From the NCBI RefSeq assembly GCF_031157255.1, contig NZ_JAVIFX010000011.1, positions 124,001 through 188,000 of the forward strand: DNA of 64,000 nt, given 5' to 3'. The notes beneath the pieces were generated by a model. It did no database searches, had not been told where the DNA came from, and saw only the letters and a list, made by a program, of their open reading frames with translations. Both the position numbers and the translations under genes were made by a program. This document shows positions 7,879 through 16,901 of the stretch, in pieces. Source of the DNA: Bradyrhizobium sp. LHD-71 (GTDB taxonomy: Bacteria > Pseudomonadota > Alphaproteobacteria > Rhizobiales > Xanthobacteraceae). Position 1 is the first letter of the stretch; the number at the start of each line of letters is the position of its first letter.

Positions 7879-8865
7879 ATGCCGTCGCCTGTTCAAGCTG
7901 TTTCCTCCTCGTCATCGCGTGTGCCCGGACGGGGCCGCGTTTACGACAGCATTGCGGACGCAATCGGCGATACGCCGCTGGTGCGACTGAACAAGCTGCC
8001 GCAGCAGCGCGGCGCGAAGGCCGTGATCCTCGCCAAGCTCGAGTACTTCAACCCGGCAGCAAGCGTGAAGGACCGCATCGGTGCGGCCATGATCGGCGCG
8101 ATGGAGAAGGCCGGTGTCATCAATGCTGACACGGTGCTGATCGAACCCACTTCGGGCAATACGGGTATTGCGCTGGCATTCGTCGCCGCTGCCAAAGGCT
8201 ACCGGCTCAAGCTGGTGATGCCGGAATCGATGTCGATCGAGCGGCGCAAGATGCTTGCCTTCCTCGGCGCTGAGCTGGTGCTGACGCCGGCCGCGCAGGG
8301 CATGAAGGGCGCGATCGCGACTGCCGAGGAGATCAACCGTTCGACGCCGAATTCGGTCATTCCGCAGCAGTTCAAGAACCTCGCTAACCCGGAGATCCAC
8401 CGTCTCACCACGGCGGAGGAAATCTGGAACGATACCCAGGGCAACATCGATCTGTTTGTCGCCGGTGTCGGCACGGGAGGGACCATTACCGGCGTTGGGC
8501 AGGTGCTGAAGCCCCGCAAGCCGTCGTTGCGGGTGATTGCGGTCGAGCCAGAGGAGAGCCCGGTGCTGGGTGGCGGCCAGCATACACCCCATAAGATTCA
8601 GGGGATCGGCGCGGGATTTGTGCCGGATATTCTCGACCGTTCGATGATCGACGAGATCATGCGGGTGAACGGCGCCACGGCGATCGATACGTCGCGCGCC
8701 TTGGCGCGGACCGAGGGGATCGCCGGCGGTATTTCGTCTGGCGCCGCGATCGCAGTCGCGATCGAACTTGGCAAGCGGCCGGATAACGCGGGCAAGACCA
8801 TCGTTGCTGTCGTGCCCTCGTTCGCCGAGCGCTACCTGTCGACCGCGCTGTTCGAGGGGATTTAG
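7879..8865 (+). CDS. cysK: Cysteine synthase (O-acetylserine sulfhydrylase)
   Basis: A 328-residue fold-type II PLP enzyme making cysteine from O-acetylserine and sulfide. Seen: the Schiff-base lysine in [11 protein letters not shown], the substrate-binding loop [10 protein letters not shown], and the phosphate-binding glycine loop [10 protein letters not shown]. The ATG at 7879 has GGAGA (7866-7870) 8 nt upstream, so it is preferred over an in-frame start at 7795. A slightly longer N-terminus than usual (Ser-rich, about 18 residues) precedes the catalytic domain. CysM is an alternative name, but the motifs fit the CysK group. Confidence 0.92.
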   Translation: MPSPVQAVSSSSSRVPGRGRVYDSIADAIGDTPLVRLNKLPQQRGAKAVILAKLEYFNPAASVKDRIGAAMIGAMEKAGVINADTVLIEPTSGNTGIALAFVAAAKGYRLKLVMPESMSIERRKMLAFLGAELVLTPAAQGMKGAIATAEEINRSTPNSVIPQQFKNLANPEIHRLTTAEEIWNDTQGNIDLFVAGVGTGGTITGVGQVLKPRKPSLRVIAVEPEESPVLGGGQHTPHKIQGIGAGFVPDILDRSMIDEIMRVNGATAIDTSRALARTEGIAGGISSGAAIAVAIELGKRPDNAGKTIVAVVPSFAERYLSTALFEGI

Positions 8866-8925
8866 GGCAGGGAAAGTCTGGTTTGAGGCGCACGAAGGTC
8901 GTTCACCACGCCGTTGGTGTCTGCG

Positions 8926-9031
8926 GTCATGCCCCGCGGAAGCTGGCATCCAGTACACCGCGGCCTCTGAACTCAGGTCTGTGCCGCTCTGGAATATTGC
9001 GTCCCCGCGTTCGCGGGGACGACGGTCGAGA
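8926..9031. repeat. Dispersed palindromic repeat, bradyrhizobial type
   Basis: The segment contains the phrases GGCATCCAGTACACCGCGG and TGGAATATTGCGTCCCCGCG and ends in the hairpin GTCCCCGCG-TT-CGCGGGGAC (9001-9020). This matches the general pattern of repeats scattered through intergenic DNA of Bradyrhizobium and relatives, recalled rather than searched. It sits between the convergent cysK and P450 genes and may serve as a terminator. Confidence 0.65.
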
Positions 9032-9085
9032 ATTTGGCAAACGCTTGCGATCTTGCGGTCGTCGCCTGCGGTGTCGTCCCTTCGC

Positions 9086-10342
9086 CTAGGCGTTAATCCG
9101 CACCGGCAGCGTCTCGTAACCTTTGATGAAGTTGGAATAGACGCGCTTCGGTTCGGCCACGACCTCGATCGTATCGAAGCGCTTCAGGATCTCTTCCCAG
9201 GTGATGCGAAGCTGCAGCTCCGCGAGGCGCAGACCGAGGCAGCGATGAATGCCGAAGCCGAACGAGATATGATTGCGCGAGTTCCGCCGCTCGATCATGA
9301 AGTCGTTGGCCTTTTCGAACATTTCCTCGTCCCGATTGCCCGAGACGTACCACATCACCACGCGCTGCCCCTTCTTGATCTGCTTGCCGCCGATTTCCGT
9401 ATCAGTGAGCGCGGTGCGACGCATGTGGGTCAGCGGCGTCTGCCAGCGGACCACCTCAGGCACCAGATTCTGCACCAGGTCCGGATTTCTGCGCAGCTTC
9501 GCATACTCTTCCGGGAACTTGTTCAGTGCGTAGACGCTGCCGGACAGCGAGTTACGGGTGGTGTCGTTGCCGCCGACGATGAGGAGGATCAGGTTGCCGA
9601 GGAAATTGCGGGGATCCATGCTTCGCGTGGCCTCGCTGTGCGCCATCATCGACAGAAGGTCTGTCTTCGGCGGCTGCTTGGCGCGCTCTTCCCATAGTCG
9701 GGCAAAATAGGCTCCGCACTCCTGCAGTTCGTCATCGCGCGCCTTTTCAGAGGCGATGATCTCGCGATTTCCCGGTGCTGCCGTGGCAACGTTCGACCAG
9801 CGGGTCAGCTTGCGACGCTCTTCCCATGGAAAATCGAACAGAATCGCGAGCATCTGCGTTGTGAGCTCGATCGAGACCTTGTCGACCCAGTCAAAGGTTT
9901 CGTTGCGCGGCAGATTGTCGAGGATCTCGCAGGCGCGAACGCGGATAGTGTCGCCGAGTTTCGCCAGATTCTGCGGCATGAACATCGGCTGCACAGTCTT
10001 GCGCTGAGCGGCGTGTTTCGGCTCGTCCATGGCGATGAAGCTTTCTCGCGCATAGACCGGTTTCACGTCCTGAATGCCGATGCCGCCGAGGTGAACGTCG
10101 GAGGAGAACAGCGCGTGACTGGTCTCCACCTGCATGATGTCCTTGTACCTGGTGACCGACCAGTAGTCGCCGACGCGGCTTTGCGGACAGTAGTGAACGG
10201 GATCTTCCTTTCGCAACCGTTCGAAGTAGGGCCACATCGTGTCGGAACGGTAGAGCTCCGGCTTGCTGACGTCGATGTCCTCCAGTTTCATGGAGTAGGC
10301 TTCGACGGTCGCATGATCCAGTCCCTGAACGGTACCGTGCAT
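9086..10342 (-). CDS. Cytochrome P450, CYP153 family (second of tandem pair)
   Basis: A 418-residue soluble P450. The sequence closely follows the CYP153 pattern: LEDIDVSKPELYRSDT near the N-terminus, VSIELTTQMLAILFDFPW, the I-helix LLIVGGNDTTRNS, the ExxR motif EVVRWQTPLTHMRRTAL, and the haem ligand Cys in FGFGIHRCLGLRLAELQL. Characterised CYP153 enzymes are terminal alkane or fatty-acid hydroxylases that need a ferredoxin and ferredoxin reductase; neither is encoded nearby. It lies 78 bp downstream of a second CYP153 gene on the same strand. The exact substrate cannot be inferred. Confidence 0.9.
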   Translation of the reverse strand: MHGTVQGLDHATVEAYSMKLEDIDVSKPELYRSDTMWPYFERLRKEDPVHYCPQSRVGDYWSVTRYKDIMQVETSHALFSSDVHLGGIGIQDVKPVYARESFIAMDEPKHAAQRKTVQPMFMPQNLAKLGDTIRVRACEILDNLPRNETFDWVDKVSIELTTQMLAILFDFPWEERRKLTRWSNVATAAPGNREIIASEKARDDELQECGAYFARLWEERAKQPPKTDLLSMMAHSEATRSMDPRNFLGNLILLIVGGNDTTRNSLSGSVYALNKFPEEYAKLRRNPDLVQNLVPEVVRWQTPLTHMRRTALTDTEIGGKQIKKGQRVVMWYVSGNRDEEMFEKANDFMIERRNSRNHISFGFGIHRCLGLRLAELQLRITWEEILKRFDTIEVVAEPKRVYSNFIKGYETLPVRINA

Positions 10343-10420
10343 GATGATACTTCCTGCTCTTAAGAATCCTGCGACGGCCCCGCGAACGGGATGGTCGCTA
10401 AGGGCTTTGACCGTCTGCCG

Positions 10421-11677
10421 CTACGCCGGGATCCGCACCGGCAAGGTTTCATAGCCCTTAATGAAACTCGAATAGACGCGCTGCGGCTCGTCCATGACTT
10501 CGATCGTGTCGTAGCGCTTCAGGATCTCTTCCCAGATGATCTTCAGTTGCAGTTCGGCGAGCCGCAGACCGACGCAGCGGTGGATGCCGAATCCGAACGA
10601 CAGGTGTGTCCGGGAACGCTTACGGTCGATGATGAAATCGTACGGATTGTCGATCACCTCGTCGTCGCGGTTGCCCGAGACATACCACATCACGACCTTG
10701 TCGCCCTTCTTGATCTGCTTGCCCTTGAATTCGATGTCTTCCAGCGCCGTACGGCGCATGTGGGCAAGCGGTGTCTGCCAGCGGATCACCTCCGGCACGA
10801 AGCTGTCGAGCAGGGCAGGGTTCTCACGCAGCTTCTTATACTGCTCGGGGAATTTGCTCAGCACATAGATGCTGCCGGACAGTGTGTTGCGCGTGGTGTC
10901 GTTGCCGCCGACGATCAGAAGAATCAGGTTGCCAAGGAAGTTGGCGAAATCCATGTTCCGCGTCGCGTCGCTGTGCGCCATCATCGACAAAAGATCGCTT
11001 TTTGCCGGTTGTTTCATGCGCTCGTCCCACAGCGTCTGAAAATACCGCGCACATTCGATGAGTTCGGCCTGGCGCGCTTCCTCGGTCGGCACGAGGCCTT
11101 CCGGTCCCGGCAGTGTGGTGGCGACGTCCGACCAGCGCGTCAGCTTGTGCCGATCTTCCCAAGGGAAGTCGAACAGCACGGCCAGCATCTGCGTCGTGAG
11201 CTCGATTGAGACGTTGTCGACCCAGTCGAAGGTCTCATGGCGTGGCAGGTTGTCGAGGCAAGAGGCAGACCGCTTGCGAATATTGATTGCCAGCTCGTCG
11301 AGATGGGTCGGCGTGAACATCGGCGCGACGGTCTTGCGCTGCGGGCCGTGCCGGGGCTGGTCCATGGCGATGAAGCTCTCGCGCCGCAGGTCTACCGGGA
11401 CATCGCGAATGGTGATGCCGCCGAGCGCAGCAGCGGAGGAGAACACCGCGTGGTTGGTTTCGATCTCCATGATGTCGTTGTACTTGGTCACCGACCAGTA
11501 CGGCCCAAACATCGAATCCTTGCAGTAGTGAACGGGTTCTTCCTTACGCAACCGGTCGAAATACGGCCAGAAACTGTCCGTGCGGTACAGCTCAGGATGG
11601 CCGACGTCGAAATCCTCGAGTGGCGTCGAATAGGCGCGCTCACGCGCTTCTTCTGCCGGCTGGATCGTGCCGTGCAT
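10421..11677 (-). CDS. Cytochrome P450, CYP153 family (first of tandem pair)
   Basis: A 418-residue CYP153-like P450 of the same length as its downstream neighbour and clearly paralogous. Hallmarks: EEPVHYCKDSMFGPYWSVTK, LLIVGGNDTTRNT (I-helix with the acid-alcohol pair replaced by D-T-T), EVIRWQTPLAHMRR (ExxR), and FGFGIHRCVGLRLAELQL with the haem-ligand Cys. It is probably the first gene of a two-gene unit. About 98-138 bp upstream of its start is a cluster of TGACGC half-sites that could be an operator. The separate conserved divergence of the two copies suggests different substrate ranges (inference). Confidence 0.9.
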   Translation of the reverse strand: MHGTIQPAEEARERAYSTPLEDFDVGHPELYRTDSFWPYFDRLRKEEPVHYCKDSMFGPYWSVTKYNDIMEIETNHAVFSSAAALGGITIRDVPVDLRRESFIAMDQPRHGPQRKTVAPMFTPTHLDELAINIRKRSASCLDNLPRHETFDWVDNVSIELTTQMLAVLFDFPWEDRHKLTRWSDVATTLPGPEGLVPTEEARQAELIECARYFQTLWDERMKQPAKSDLLSMMAHSDATRNMDFANFLGNLILLIVGGNDTTRNTLSGSIYVLSKFPEQYKKLRENPALLDSFVPEVIRWQTPLAHMRRTALEDIEFKGKQIKKGDKVVMWYVSGNRDDEVIDNPYDFIIDRKRSRTHLSFGFGIHRCVGLRLAELQLKIIWEEILKRYDTIEVMDEPQRVYSSFIKGYETLPVRIPA

Positions 11678-11774
11678 TGGGGTTTGCTCCGCTAGCGATC
11701 ATCCGGCTGTGTGGCCCCGGATGATGCGTTATCATTCGCGCAAGGTGCCACGTTAGAATGATTACAACCCCAGG

Positions 11775-11813
11775 CTGACGCATTTGCAAGCACGAATAGT
11801 GACGCAAGCGTCA
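11775..11813. promoter_or_regulatory. TGACGC operator cluster upstream of CYP153 genes
   Basis: A perfect inverted repeat TGACGC-AA-GCGTCA (11800-11813) is preceded by a further TGACGC at 11775-11780, 25 bp from the matching half-site (about 2.4 helical turns). It lies 98-136 bp upstream of the first CYP153 start on the minus strand, a reasonable place for regulator binding. No regulator is assigned. Confidence 0.4.
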
Positions 11814-11943
11814 TGTTGACCGACGGGCAGCGACGGCTGCTGCCAATAATACCGTCTTACCTCTTGATGCGTGGCATTCGTGACGACAGGTCATGGATTA
11901 GTTGCCGCCAATACGGATCGGGAACTGCCAGGGCTGTTCAAGA

Positions 11944-12210
11944 TCAGAAGTCGTCTGTGCCCTGATTCTCCAGGTCGTCGAGGTAGATCTGCAGCGGCGC
12001 AAGGACGACGACGGCCGCCTCGGGGGCGGAATCGCGATCAATGCTGACGAACCCGACGCTTTCGAGCTCGGCGAGCGCGCGCGCCACCTCGCTTTCCGAC
12101 AGGTTGACCGTCTCGCGCAGGCGTTCGACGGTCGGTCCGCTGCCTTGCGCCAATGGCCCAATCGTGGACCGCAGGGCGAAAGCGATGTCGAGAGCCTCGC
12201 CGCTCAGCAT
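11944..12210 (-). CDS. Small winged-helix protein
   Basis: An 88-residue protein whose central part (LRETVNLSESEVARALAELE followed by GFVSIDRD) reads as a helix-turn-helix plus wing, like small MarR or Rrf2-type DNA-binding domains. The ATG at 12210 has GGAG (in acggagaacacaa) about 7 nt upstream, so the shorter form is preferred to an in-frame start at 12309. It precedes the CYP153 pair on the same strand by about 266 bp and could regulate it, but that is inference. Confidence 0.6.
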   Translation of the reverse strand: MLSGEALDIAFALRSTIGPLAQGSGPTVERLRETVNLSESEVARALAELESVGFVSIDRDSAPEAAVVVLAPLQIYLDDLENQGTDDF

Positions 12211-12404
12211 TTGTGTTCTCCGTCTTGGTCCGAACCGACGTGCCGCCAATAGCTGTGGCCGCTGATGGCCGCAACAGGCACAAAGCAGGTTCATGCCATC
12301 GGAGCTCACCGGCGCGGCCGAAGTCGCATTCCGCCATCTCTATCGCCTGTTGCGTGAGGAGTGTCACAGTGCGGGCAAGGCCGCTCGGAGCACTCAGCAA
12401 TCCG

Positions 12405-12593
12405 TCAACGGCGAAACTGGTCGGGCCAGTAGCCGGCGCGCTCGAACAGCACGATGCAGATCACGACGACGAGCGTAATTGCCGCGACGATCAGCCGAGT
12501 GCTCCATGTCATGCCGCGGCTCACCCACCAGAGGAGGGCACAGCTCATGATGACCGGAACGACGATTTCGAGCGGGACCAAGCGCACCTCCAT
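12405..12593 (-). CDS. Small membrane protein, hypothetical
   Basis: A 62-residue ORF predicted to cross the membrane twice (residues about 7-25 and 35-51), ending with a short polar tail. The ATG at 12593 is chosen; a TTG four codons upstream is possible. No recognisable family or clear Shine-Dalgarno was found, so support is its strongly hydrophobic two-helix pattern and placement between two other minus-strand genes. Confidence 0.45.
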   Translation of the reverse strand: MEVRLVPLEIVVPVIMSCALLWWVSRGMTWSTRLIVAAITLVVVICIVLFERAGYWPDQFRR

Positions 12594-12638
12594 CCGTTCA
12601 AGCAACGGAAAAGTAACGCGCGCAGATTGTCAAAGTTG

Positions 12639-12989
12639 TTAATCCGCGTCGGCCAGCCTGCGCAGCGTGGCCCTGAACATCAGGCTCTGCTTGCCGACCA
12701 GGGCTACGCCATTCATCGTGCCGCCAGTGTCGGTGTATTTGCCTGAGACGCCGATGCTGACCTCGCCGCCGCCGAACAGCGGGTTCACATCCGGCGAGCG
12801 GGTGTGCTGATTGACGACCACTTCACCACGGAAGCTCGCCGAGTTTTGCTGGACTGAATACGAGCCGGTGTAGAACAGGTAGGCATCCCCGCCACGGATC
12901 GCGCCATCACGAAACACGATGACGCCGCTGCCCTTGCCGGAACGGCCATCGAGCAGATCCACGTGAATGGAGTAAAGGCCGTTACGCAT
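12639..12989 (-). CDS. GrlR-like regulatory protein
   Basis: A 116-residue protein beginning MRNGLYSIHVDLLDGRSGKGSGVIVFRDGAIRGGD-type residues, which matches the start of GrlR family proteins (small beta-barrel regulators that bind GrlA in enterobacterial type III secretion control). The continuing strand pattern (YLFYTGSYS...FRGEVVVNQH) and a C-terminal region about permissible variants (GTMNGVALVG) also fit. AGGGA is 6 nt before the ATG at 12989. There is no type III secretion gene here, so in this genome it probably does something else. Confidence 0.65.
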   Translation of the reverse strand: MRNGLYSIHVDLLDGRSGKGSGVIVFRDGAIRGGDAYLFYTGSYSVQQNSASFRGEVVVNQHTRSPDVNPLFGGGEVSIGVSGKYTDTGGTMNGVALVGKQSLMFRATLRRLADAD

Positions 12990-13345
12990 TTGTCCCTACA
13001 TGCCTCGAACCCATCTTGTAGACCGACGCCGGCATTGTAAACCGCCTCCCGGCGCGCAGGATCGTGCTTGTTTGCCGCGAAACGAGGTTCCTGGGCGGGC
13101 ACGACGGTGATCGCGGAGCCGGCGAGGCTGCGCAGTTTTGTGGCGAGCCGCCGCTCGCTGGATAAGCAGAAGTCTCGATCACAAGCCTTTTGCGCAAAGC
13201 GGCAGGCGCGAGGTCGCTGCGAAGCGATCCGAAACCGCTCGCGGCCGAACTCGCGTCGCCTCCTGGCCAGGCATCCTGTTTGACGAGGAGGCAGGCCCTT
13301 CTTTGCCGAGCTGGCAGAGCGGCGAATTCTGCAAGCCTCGCCATG

Positions 13346-13362
13346 CTGGCACGCGGCTTGCT
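13346..13362 (+). promoter_or_regulatory. Sigma-54 promoter of the importer/RutA-like/amidase operon
   Basis: CTGGCACGCGGCTTGCT fits the sigma-54 consensus YTGGCACGNNNNTTGCW at every defined position, with GG (13348-13349) and GC (13360-13361) exactly 10 nt apart. It lies about 110 bp upstream of the first gene of the operon. The rest of 12990-13471 holds no gene I can support; TTTGCGCAAA near 13192 is palindromic, but I could not identify a convincing NtrC site by eye. Confidence 0.8.
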
Positions 13363-13471
13363 GGAAATCTCAGAACTGCTTGGGCAGCTCACAATGCTCG
13401 TACGGCCATCAAGCGTCACCGCGCCTGCGCGATCGGTGCCCTCTGATGTGGCGACGAGTTGCAACAAGAAG

Positions 13472-14785
13472 ATGTTGACCATGTCTTCAACTGGCAAGAT
13501 CAAGTGCAACAGCCTGTCGCGCCGCCGCCTTCTCAAAGGCGCCGCAGCCGCCGTCGGGGCGTCGGCCGCATCAGGTGTGATCGGCGGGTTTCCCACAATC
13601 TGGGCGCAAAACATCAAGGATGTTGTGTTGCGTCATTCGGGTCCACCGGTCACTGCGATTCCGGCCATCGCCGAGCAAGCGACGAAGGACCTCGGCTTCA
13701 CGGTGCAAATGCAGGCGACCGAGAACGCGGACCTTCTCAACCGGCTGCTCTCGCAATCCAACGCCATGGATTGTGCCGACATCAGCCTGGTCTACATGCG
13801 CTATCTCGTCGGTCGCAACGTGCTGCAAACCATCCCGATTTCGAAGGTCAAGGATTGGGACAAAACGCTGCCGATCTTCACGAAGGGTGAGTTCGGCGAC
13901 GGCCGCAAGGCGCCGCAACAGGGCATCACGCCGACGATGATCCTCTATGCGACGACCCCGGATGGGCAGAAGGTCACAACCGGAGCACCGACCGAATGGG
14001 TGACGGCCGTTCCGACCGTCACGAATGCCGATACCCTCGGCATACGGCCCGACCTGACCGGGCGCCCGATCACGAGCTGGGCGGATCTGCTGAGTGGCGA
14101 CTTCAAGGGGAGGGCGGCCCTGCAGGACAATCCGACGATCGGCATTATCGACGTGGCGATGGCGCTCGAAGCGCGCGGCGACATCAAGTACGGCAACAAG
14201 GGCAATATGACGAAGGAGGAAATCGACAAGACCATCGCGACGATGATGGAGATCAAGAAGAGCGGCCACTTTCGCTCTTTCTGGTCCAGCTTCGACCAGT
14301 CGGTGAACCTGATGGCGGCGGGCGAGGTGGTGATCCAGTCGATGTGGTCCCCCGCCGTCGCCGCCGTGCGCTCGCGGGGCATTCCCTGCACCTATCAGCC
14401 GCTGAAGGAGGGTCTTCGCGGCTGGGGCTACATGCTCGGCGCCATGAAGCACGTCGACGGACTGAAACGCGATTGCTTCTACGAATATCTGAACTGGTAC
14501 ACGAGCGGCTTTCAGGGGGCCTTCATCGCCCGCCAGGGCTACTACGCGGCCCAGCCGGAGAATGCGCGGAAGTTTCTGACCGAGGCAGAGTGGGATTACT
14601 GGTACGGCGGTAAACCGGCAGCGACTGACATCATGAGCCCCTTCGGCAAGCTGATGGAAAAGGTCGGCAACGTGCGCGACGGCGGCTCCATCGAGGAGCG
14701 GCTCGGCAACATCGCCGTGTGGAATTCGGTCATGGACGAGGACCGCTATCTCACGCGCAGATGGAACGAGTTCATCACGTCCTGA
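13472..14785 (+). CDS. ABC transporter substrate-binding protein, PotD/spermidine-putrescine type
   Basis: A 437-residue periplasmic binding protein. The N-terminus carries a twin-arginine signal ([16 protein letters not shown], residues about 16-31) ending near IWAQ. The mature region resembles the polyamine/opine-family binding proteins ([39 protein letters not shown]). Start choice among ATG 13472 and 13481 is uncertain; both precede the signal. It is the first gene of a six-gene unit (binding protein, RutA-like enzyme, two permeases, ATPase, amidase) behind a sigma-54-type promoter. The true ligand is unknown; a nitrogen-rich small molecule is inferred from the downstream enzymes. Confidence 0.88.
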   Translation: MLTMSSTGKIKCNSLSRRRLLKGAAAAVGASAASGVIGGFPTIWAQNIKDVVLRHSGPPVTAIPAIAEQATKDLGFTVQMQATENADLLNRLLSQSNAMDCADISLVYMRYLVGRNVLQTIPISKVKDWDKTLPIFTKGEFGDGRKAPQQGITPTMILYATTPDGQKVTTGAPTEWVTAVPTVTNADTLGIRPDLTGRPITSWADLLSGDFKGRAALQDNPTIGIIDVAMALEARGDIKYGNKGNMTKEEIDKTIATMMEIKKSGHFRSFWSSFDQSVNLMAAGEVVIQSMWSPAVAAVRSRGIPCTYQPLKEGLRGWGYMLGAMKHVDGLKRDCFYEYLNWYTSGFQGAFIARQGYYAAQPENARKFLTEAEWDYWYGGKPAATDIMSPFGKLMEKVGNVRDGGSIEERLGNIAVWNSVMDEDRYLTRRWNEFITS

Positions 14786-14820
14786 TCAAACCACATTCCA
14801 AAAAGCTTCGGAGTTCACTG

Positions 14821-15903
14821 ATGCAACTTGGCGTTTTCATCCCCATCGGCAACAACGGCTGGCTCATCAGCACGACGTCGCCGCAGTACATGCCGACGTT
14901 CGACCTCAATCGAACCATCGTCGAGAAGGCCGAGCGGTTTGGCTTCGACTTCGCGCTGTCCATGATCAAGCTGCACGGTTTCGGCGGTCCGTCGCAGTTT
15001 TGGGACCACAATCTTGAATCGTTCACCCTGATGGCAGGGCTCGCATCCGTGACGCAGCGCATTCAACTCTTCGCCACATGCGCGGTGCTGACGATGCCCC
15101 CTCCGATCGCCGCGCGGATGGCGGTCACGATCGACAGCATCTCGCATGGCCGTTTCGGCGTGAACATCATCTCGGGTTGGCAGCGGCGAGAGTATACACA
15201 GATGGGAATCTGGCCCGGCGCCGAACACTACAAACGCCGGTATGAGTATTGCGCCGAGTACGTCACGATCATGCGCGAACTGTGGGAGGCGGGGCGGTCT
15301 GATTTCAAGGGCGAGTTCTTCAAGATGGATGATTGCCGCTGCAGTCCACTGCCGACCAGCCGGATCCCCATCATCTGCGCGGCCCAGAGCGATGCCGGCA
15401 CGCGCTACGCCGCCGAGCATGCCGATTACAATTTCTGTGCGAGTTTCGGCGAGAACAAGCCGAGCGCGGTGGCGCCGAGCGTCGCCAGACTCGTCGCCGC
15501 CAACAAGGAGACCGGGCGCGACTGCGGCGCGCTCGTCCTCACCATGATTATTGCCGACGAGACGGACGCCGCTGCAATCGCCAAGTGGCAGCACTACAAG
15601 GATGGCACCGACATGGAGGCGATCGCTCATCGCGATGCTCAGGCGAAGGACGATCCGAATACCGACATCTATAGCCAGCCGAACCGCCGTGCGCTTGCCG
15701 GTGGAGACAAGCTGCCGACCAACCAGGGGGTCCTCGTCGGCTCCTATGCCAGCGTGGCGCGCATGCTGGACGAGATGTCCGCGGTGCCTGGGGTGCGCGG
15801 CGTGATGCTGACCTTCGATGATTTCGTCGTCGGCATGGAACAGTTCGGGACCCGCATCATGCCGCTGATGCGGTGCCTCGAGAAAACCAACAAAGCCGCT
15901 TGA
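14821..15903 (+). CDS. RutA-like flavin monooxygenase, diverged paralogue
   Basis: A 360-residue bacterial-luciferase-family protein. The N-terminal half is nearly that of RutA ([19 protein letters not shown], the SGRFGVN-like [13 protein letters not shown]). RutA cleaves the uracil N3-C4 amide bond using a flavin N5-peroxide. The start at ATG 14821 has CGGAG upstream. The C-terminal half departs from true Rut[18 protein letters not shown] replaces the usual GVNTPTAFAPT segment and [12 protein letters not shown] replaces [11 protein letters not shown] different substrate is therefore likely. A flavin reductase (RutF) is needed but is not in the window. It sits inside an importer operon with a downstream amidase. 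Confidence 0.85.
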   Translation: MQLGVFIPIGNNGWLISTTSPQYMPTFDLNRTIVEKAERFGFDFALSMIKLHGFGGPSQFWDHNLESFTLMAGLASVTQRIQLFATCAVLTMPPPIAARMAVTIDSISHGRFGVNIISGWQRREYTQMGIWPGAEHYKRRYEYCAEYVTIMRELWEAGRSDFKGEFFKMDDCRCSPLPTSRIPIICAAQSDAGTRYAAEHADYNFCASFGENKPSAVAPSVARLVAANKETGRDCGALVLTMIIADETDAAAIAKWQHYKDGTDMEAIAHRDAQAKDDPNTDIYSQPNRRALAGGDKLPTNQGVLVGSYASVARMLDEMSAVPGVRGVMLTFDDFVVGMEQFGTRIMPLMRCLEKTNKAA

Positions 15904-15971
15904 TGCGGGCAGCTCAGTTCGAAGTGAGCCAGTTGGAATCAGGCCAGTTGGAAGGCTGAATCGGCTTTAAA

Positions 15972-16898
15972 GTGGACGCACTCGCAAACGCCCCCGATAT
16001 CCTCTCAGCGACAGCGGAAAACACCCGCCACCGGGAATGGCGGCTTCCGCGGCGAGCGGTCTCGTGGCTGCAAGTTCTTCCCCTGACCGCAATCCTTGTC
16101 GTTCTGTTCGCGCTGCCGACGCTGCTCTTTCTGGTTGTCAGCTTCTTCGACTATGACCGGACCGGCATCTACCCGGCGTTTCTGCTCGACAGCTATCGAG
16201 AGATCTTCACCAGCGCGTCGACGCTGCGCGTTTACGGGAGCACGCTCAAGTTCGCGGCGATCGTCTGGGCGATCACACTCTTTCTCGGCTTCAACATCGC
16301 CTACTTTCTGATCTTTCATGTACGCAATCCCAAGATCCGCATCATTTTCTTCCTGCTTTGCGCGATCCCGTTCTTCACCTCCGCGATCATTCGCACGATG
16401 GCCTGGATTCCGTTCCTTGGCCGCTCCGGAGTGTTCAATCAGGCCGTGATGGGGCTTGGCTTCACCTCACAACCGCTCAGCTTCCTGCTGTTCTCGGACT
16501 TCTCGGTCGTCATTGCCTACGTGCACCTCTATACGCTGCTGATGATCGGCCCCATTGCCAATTCGCTGTCGAAGATCGATAGGTCGCTGGTCGAGGCCGC
16601 GCGCGACGCCGGCGCCAGCCGCTGGCAGATCATGGCCCATGTCATCATCCCGCTGAGCAAGACCGGAATCGCCCTGGGCTCGATCTTGGTCATCACACAA
16701 GTGATGGGCGACTATTTCGTGGTGCGGCAGATGAGTGGCGGACAGAGCGCTTCGATCGTGTCGGCCTTGTCTGTAGAGATTCAGGCCATGCAATACCCGC
16801 CGGCGGCGGCCAACGCGATCGTGCTGGTTGTCATCGTAGCGCTCATGGTTGGCTGCCTGTTGCGGATCGTCGACGTTCGCAAGGAGCTCATGAAGTAG
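15972..16898 (+). CDS. ABC transporter permease, PotB-like
   Basis: A 308-residue inner-membrane permease with about six transmembrane helices, the first near residues 33-53. The cytoplasmic EAA loop, which contacts the ATPase, reads EAARDAGASRWQIMAHVIIP. The start is a GTG at 15972. It follows the RutA-like gene by 68 bp and precedes the second permease by 3 bp. It forms the membrane channel with the next gene product for the PotABCD-type importer. The PotB-like assignment comes from order and pattern. Confidence 0.9.
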   Translation: MDALANAPDILSATAENTRHREWRLPRRAVSWLQVLPLTAILVVLFALPTLLFLVVSFFDYDRTGIYPAFLLDSYREIFTSASTLRVYGSTLKFAAIVWAITLFLGFNIAYFLIFHVRNPKIRIIFFLLCAIPFFTSAIIRTMAWIPFLGRSGVFNQAVMGLGFTSQPLSFLLFSDFSVVIAYVHLYTLLMIGPIANSLSKIDRSLVEAARDAGASRWQIMAHVIIPLSKTGIALGSILVITQVMGDYFVVRQMSGGQSASIVSALSVEIQAMQYPPAAANAIVLVVIVALMVGCLLRIVDVRKELMK

Positions 16899-16901
16899 CG
16901 A

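Noticed and set aside
13190-13471. Upstream extension of the binding-protein gene to position 13190
   Set aside because: The added 94 residues lack protein character, run through the sigma-54 promoter and would move the twin-arginine signal into the middle of the protein.
12982-13617. Long minus-strand frame overlapping the start of the binding-protein gene
   Set aside because: It runs antisense to the twin-arginine signal of the transporter gene and across the sigma-54 promoter, with low-complexity composition.
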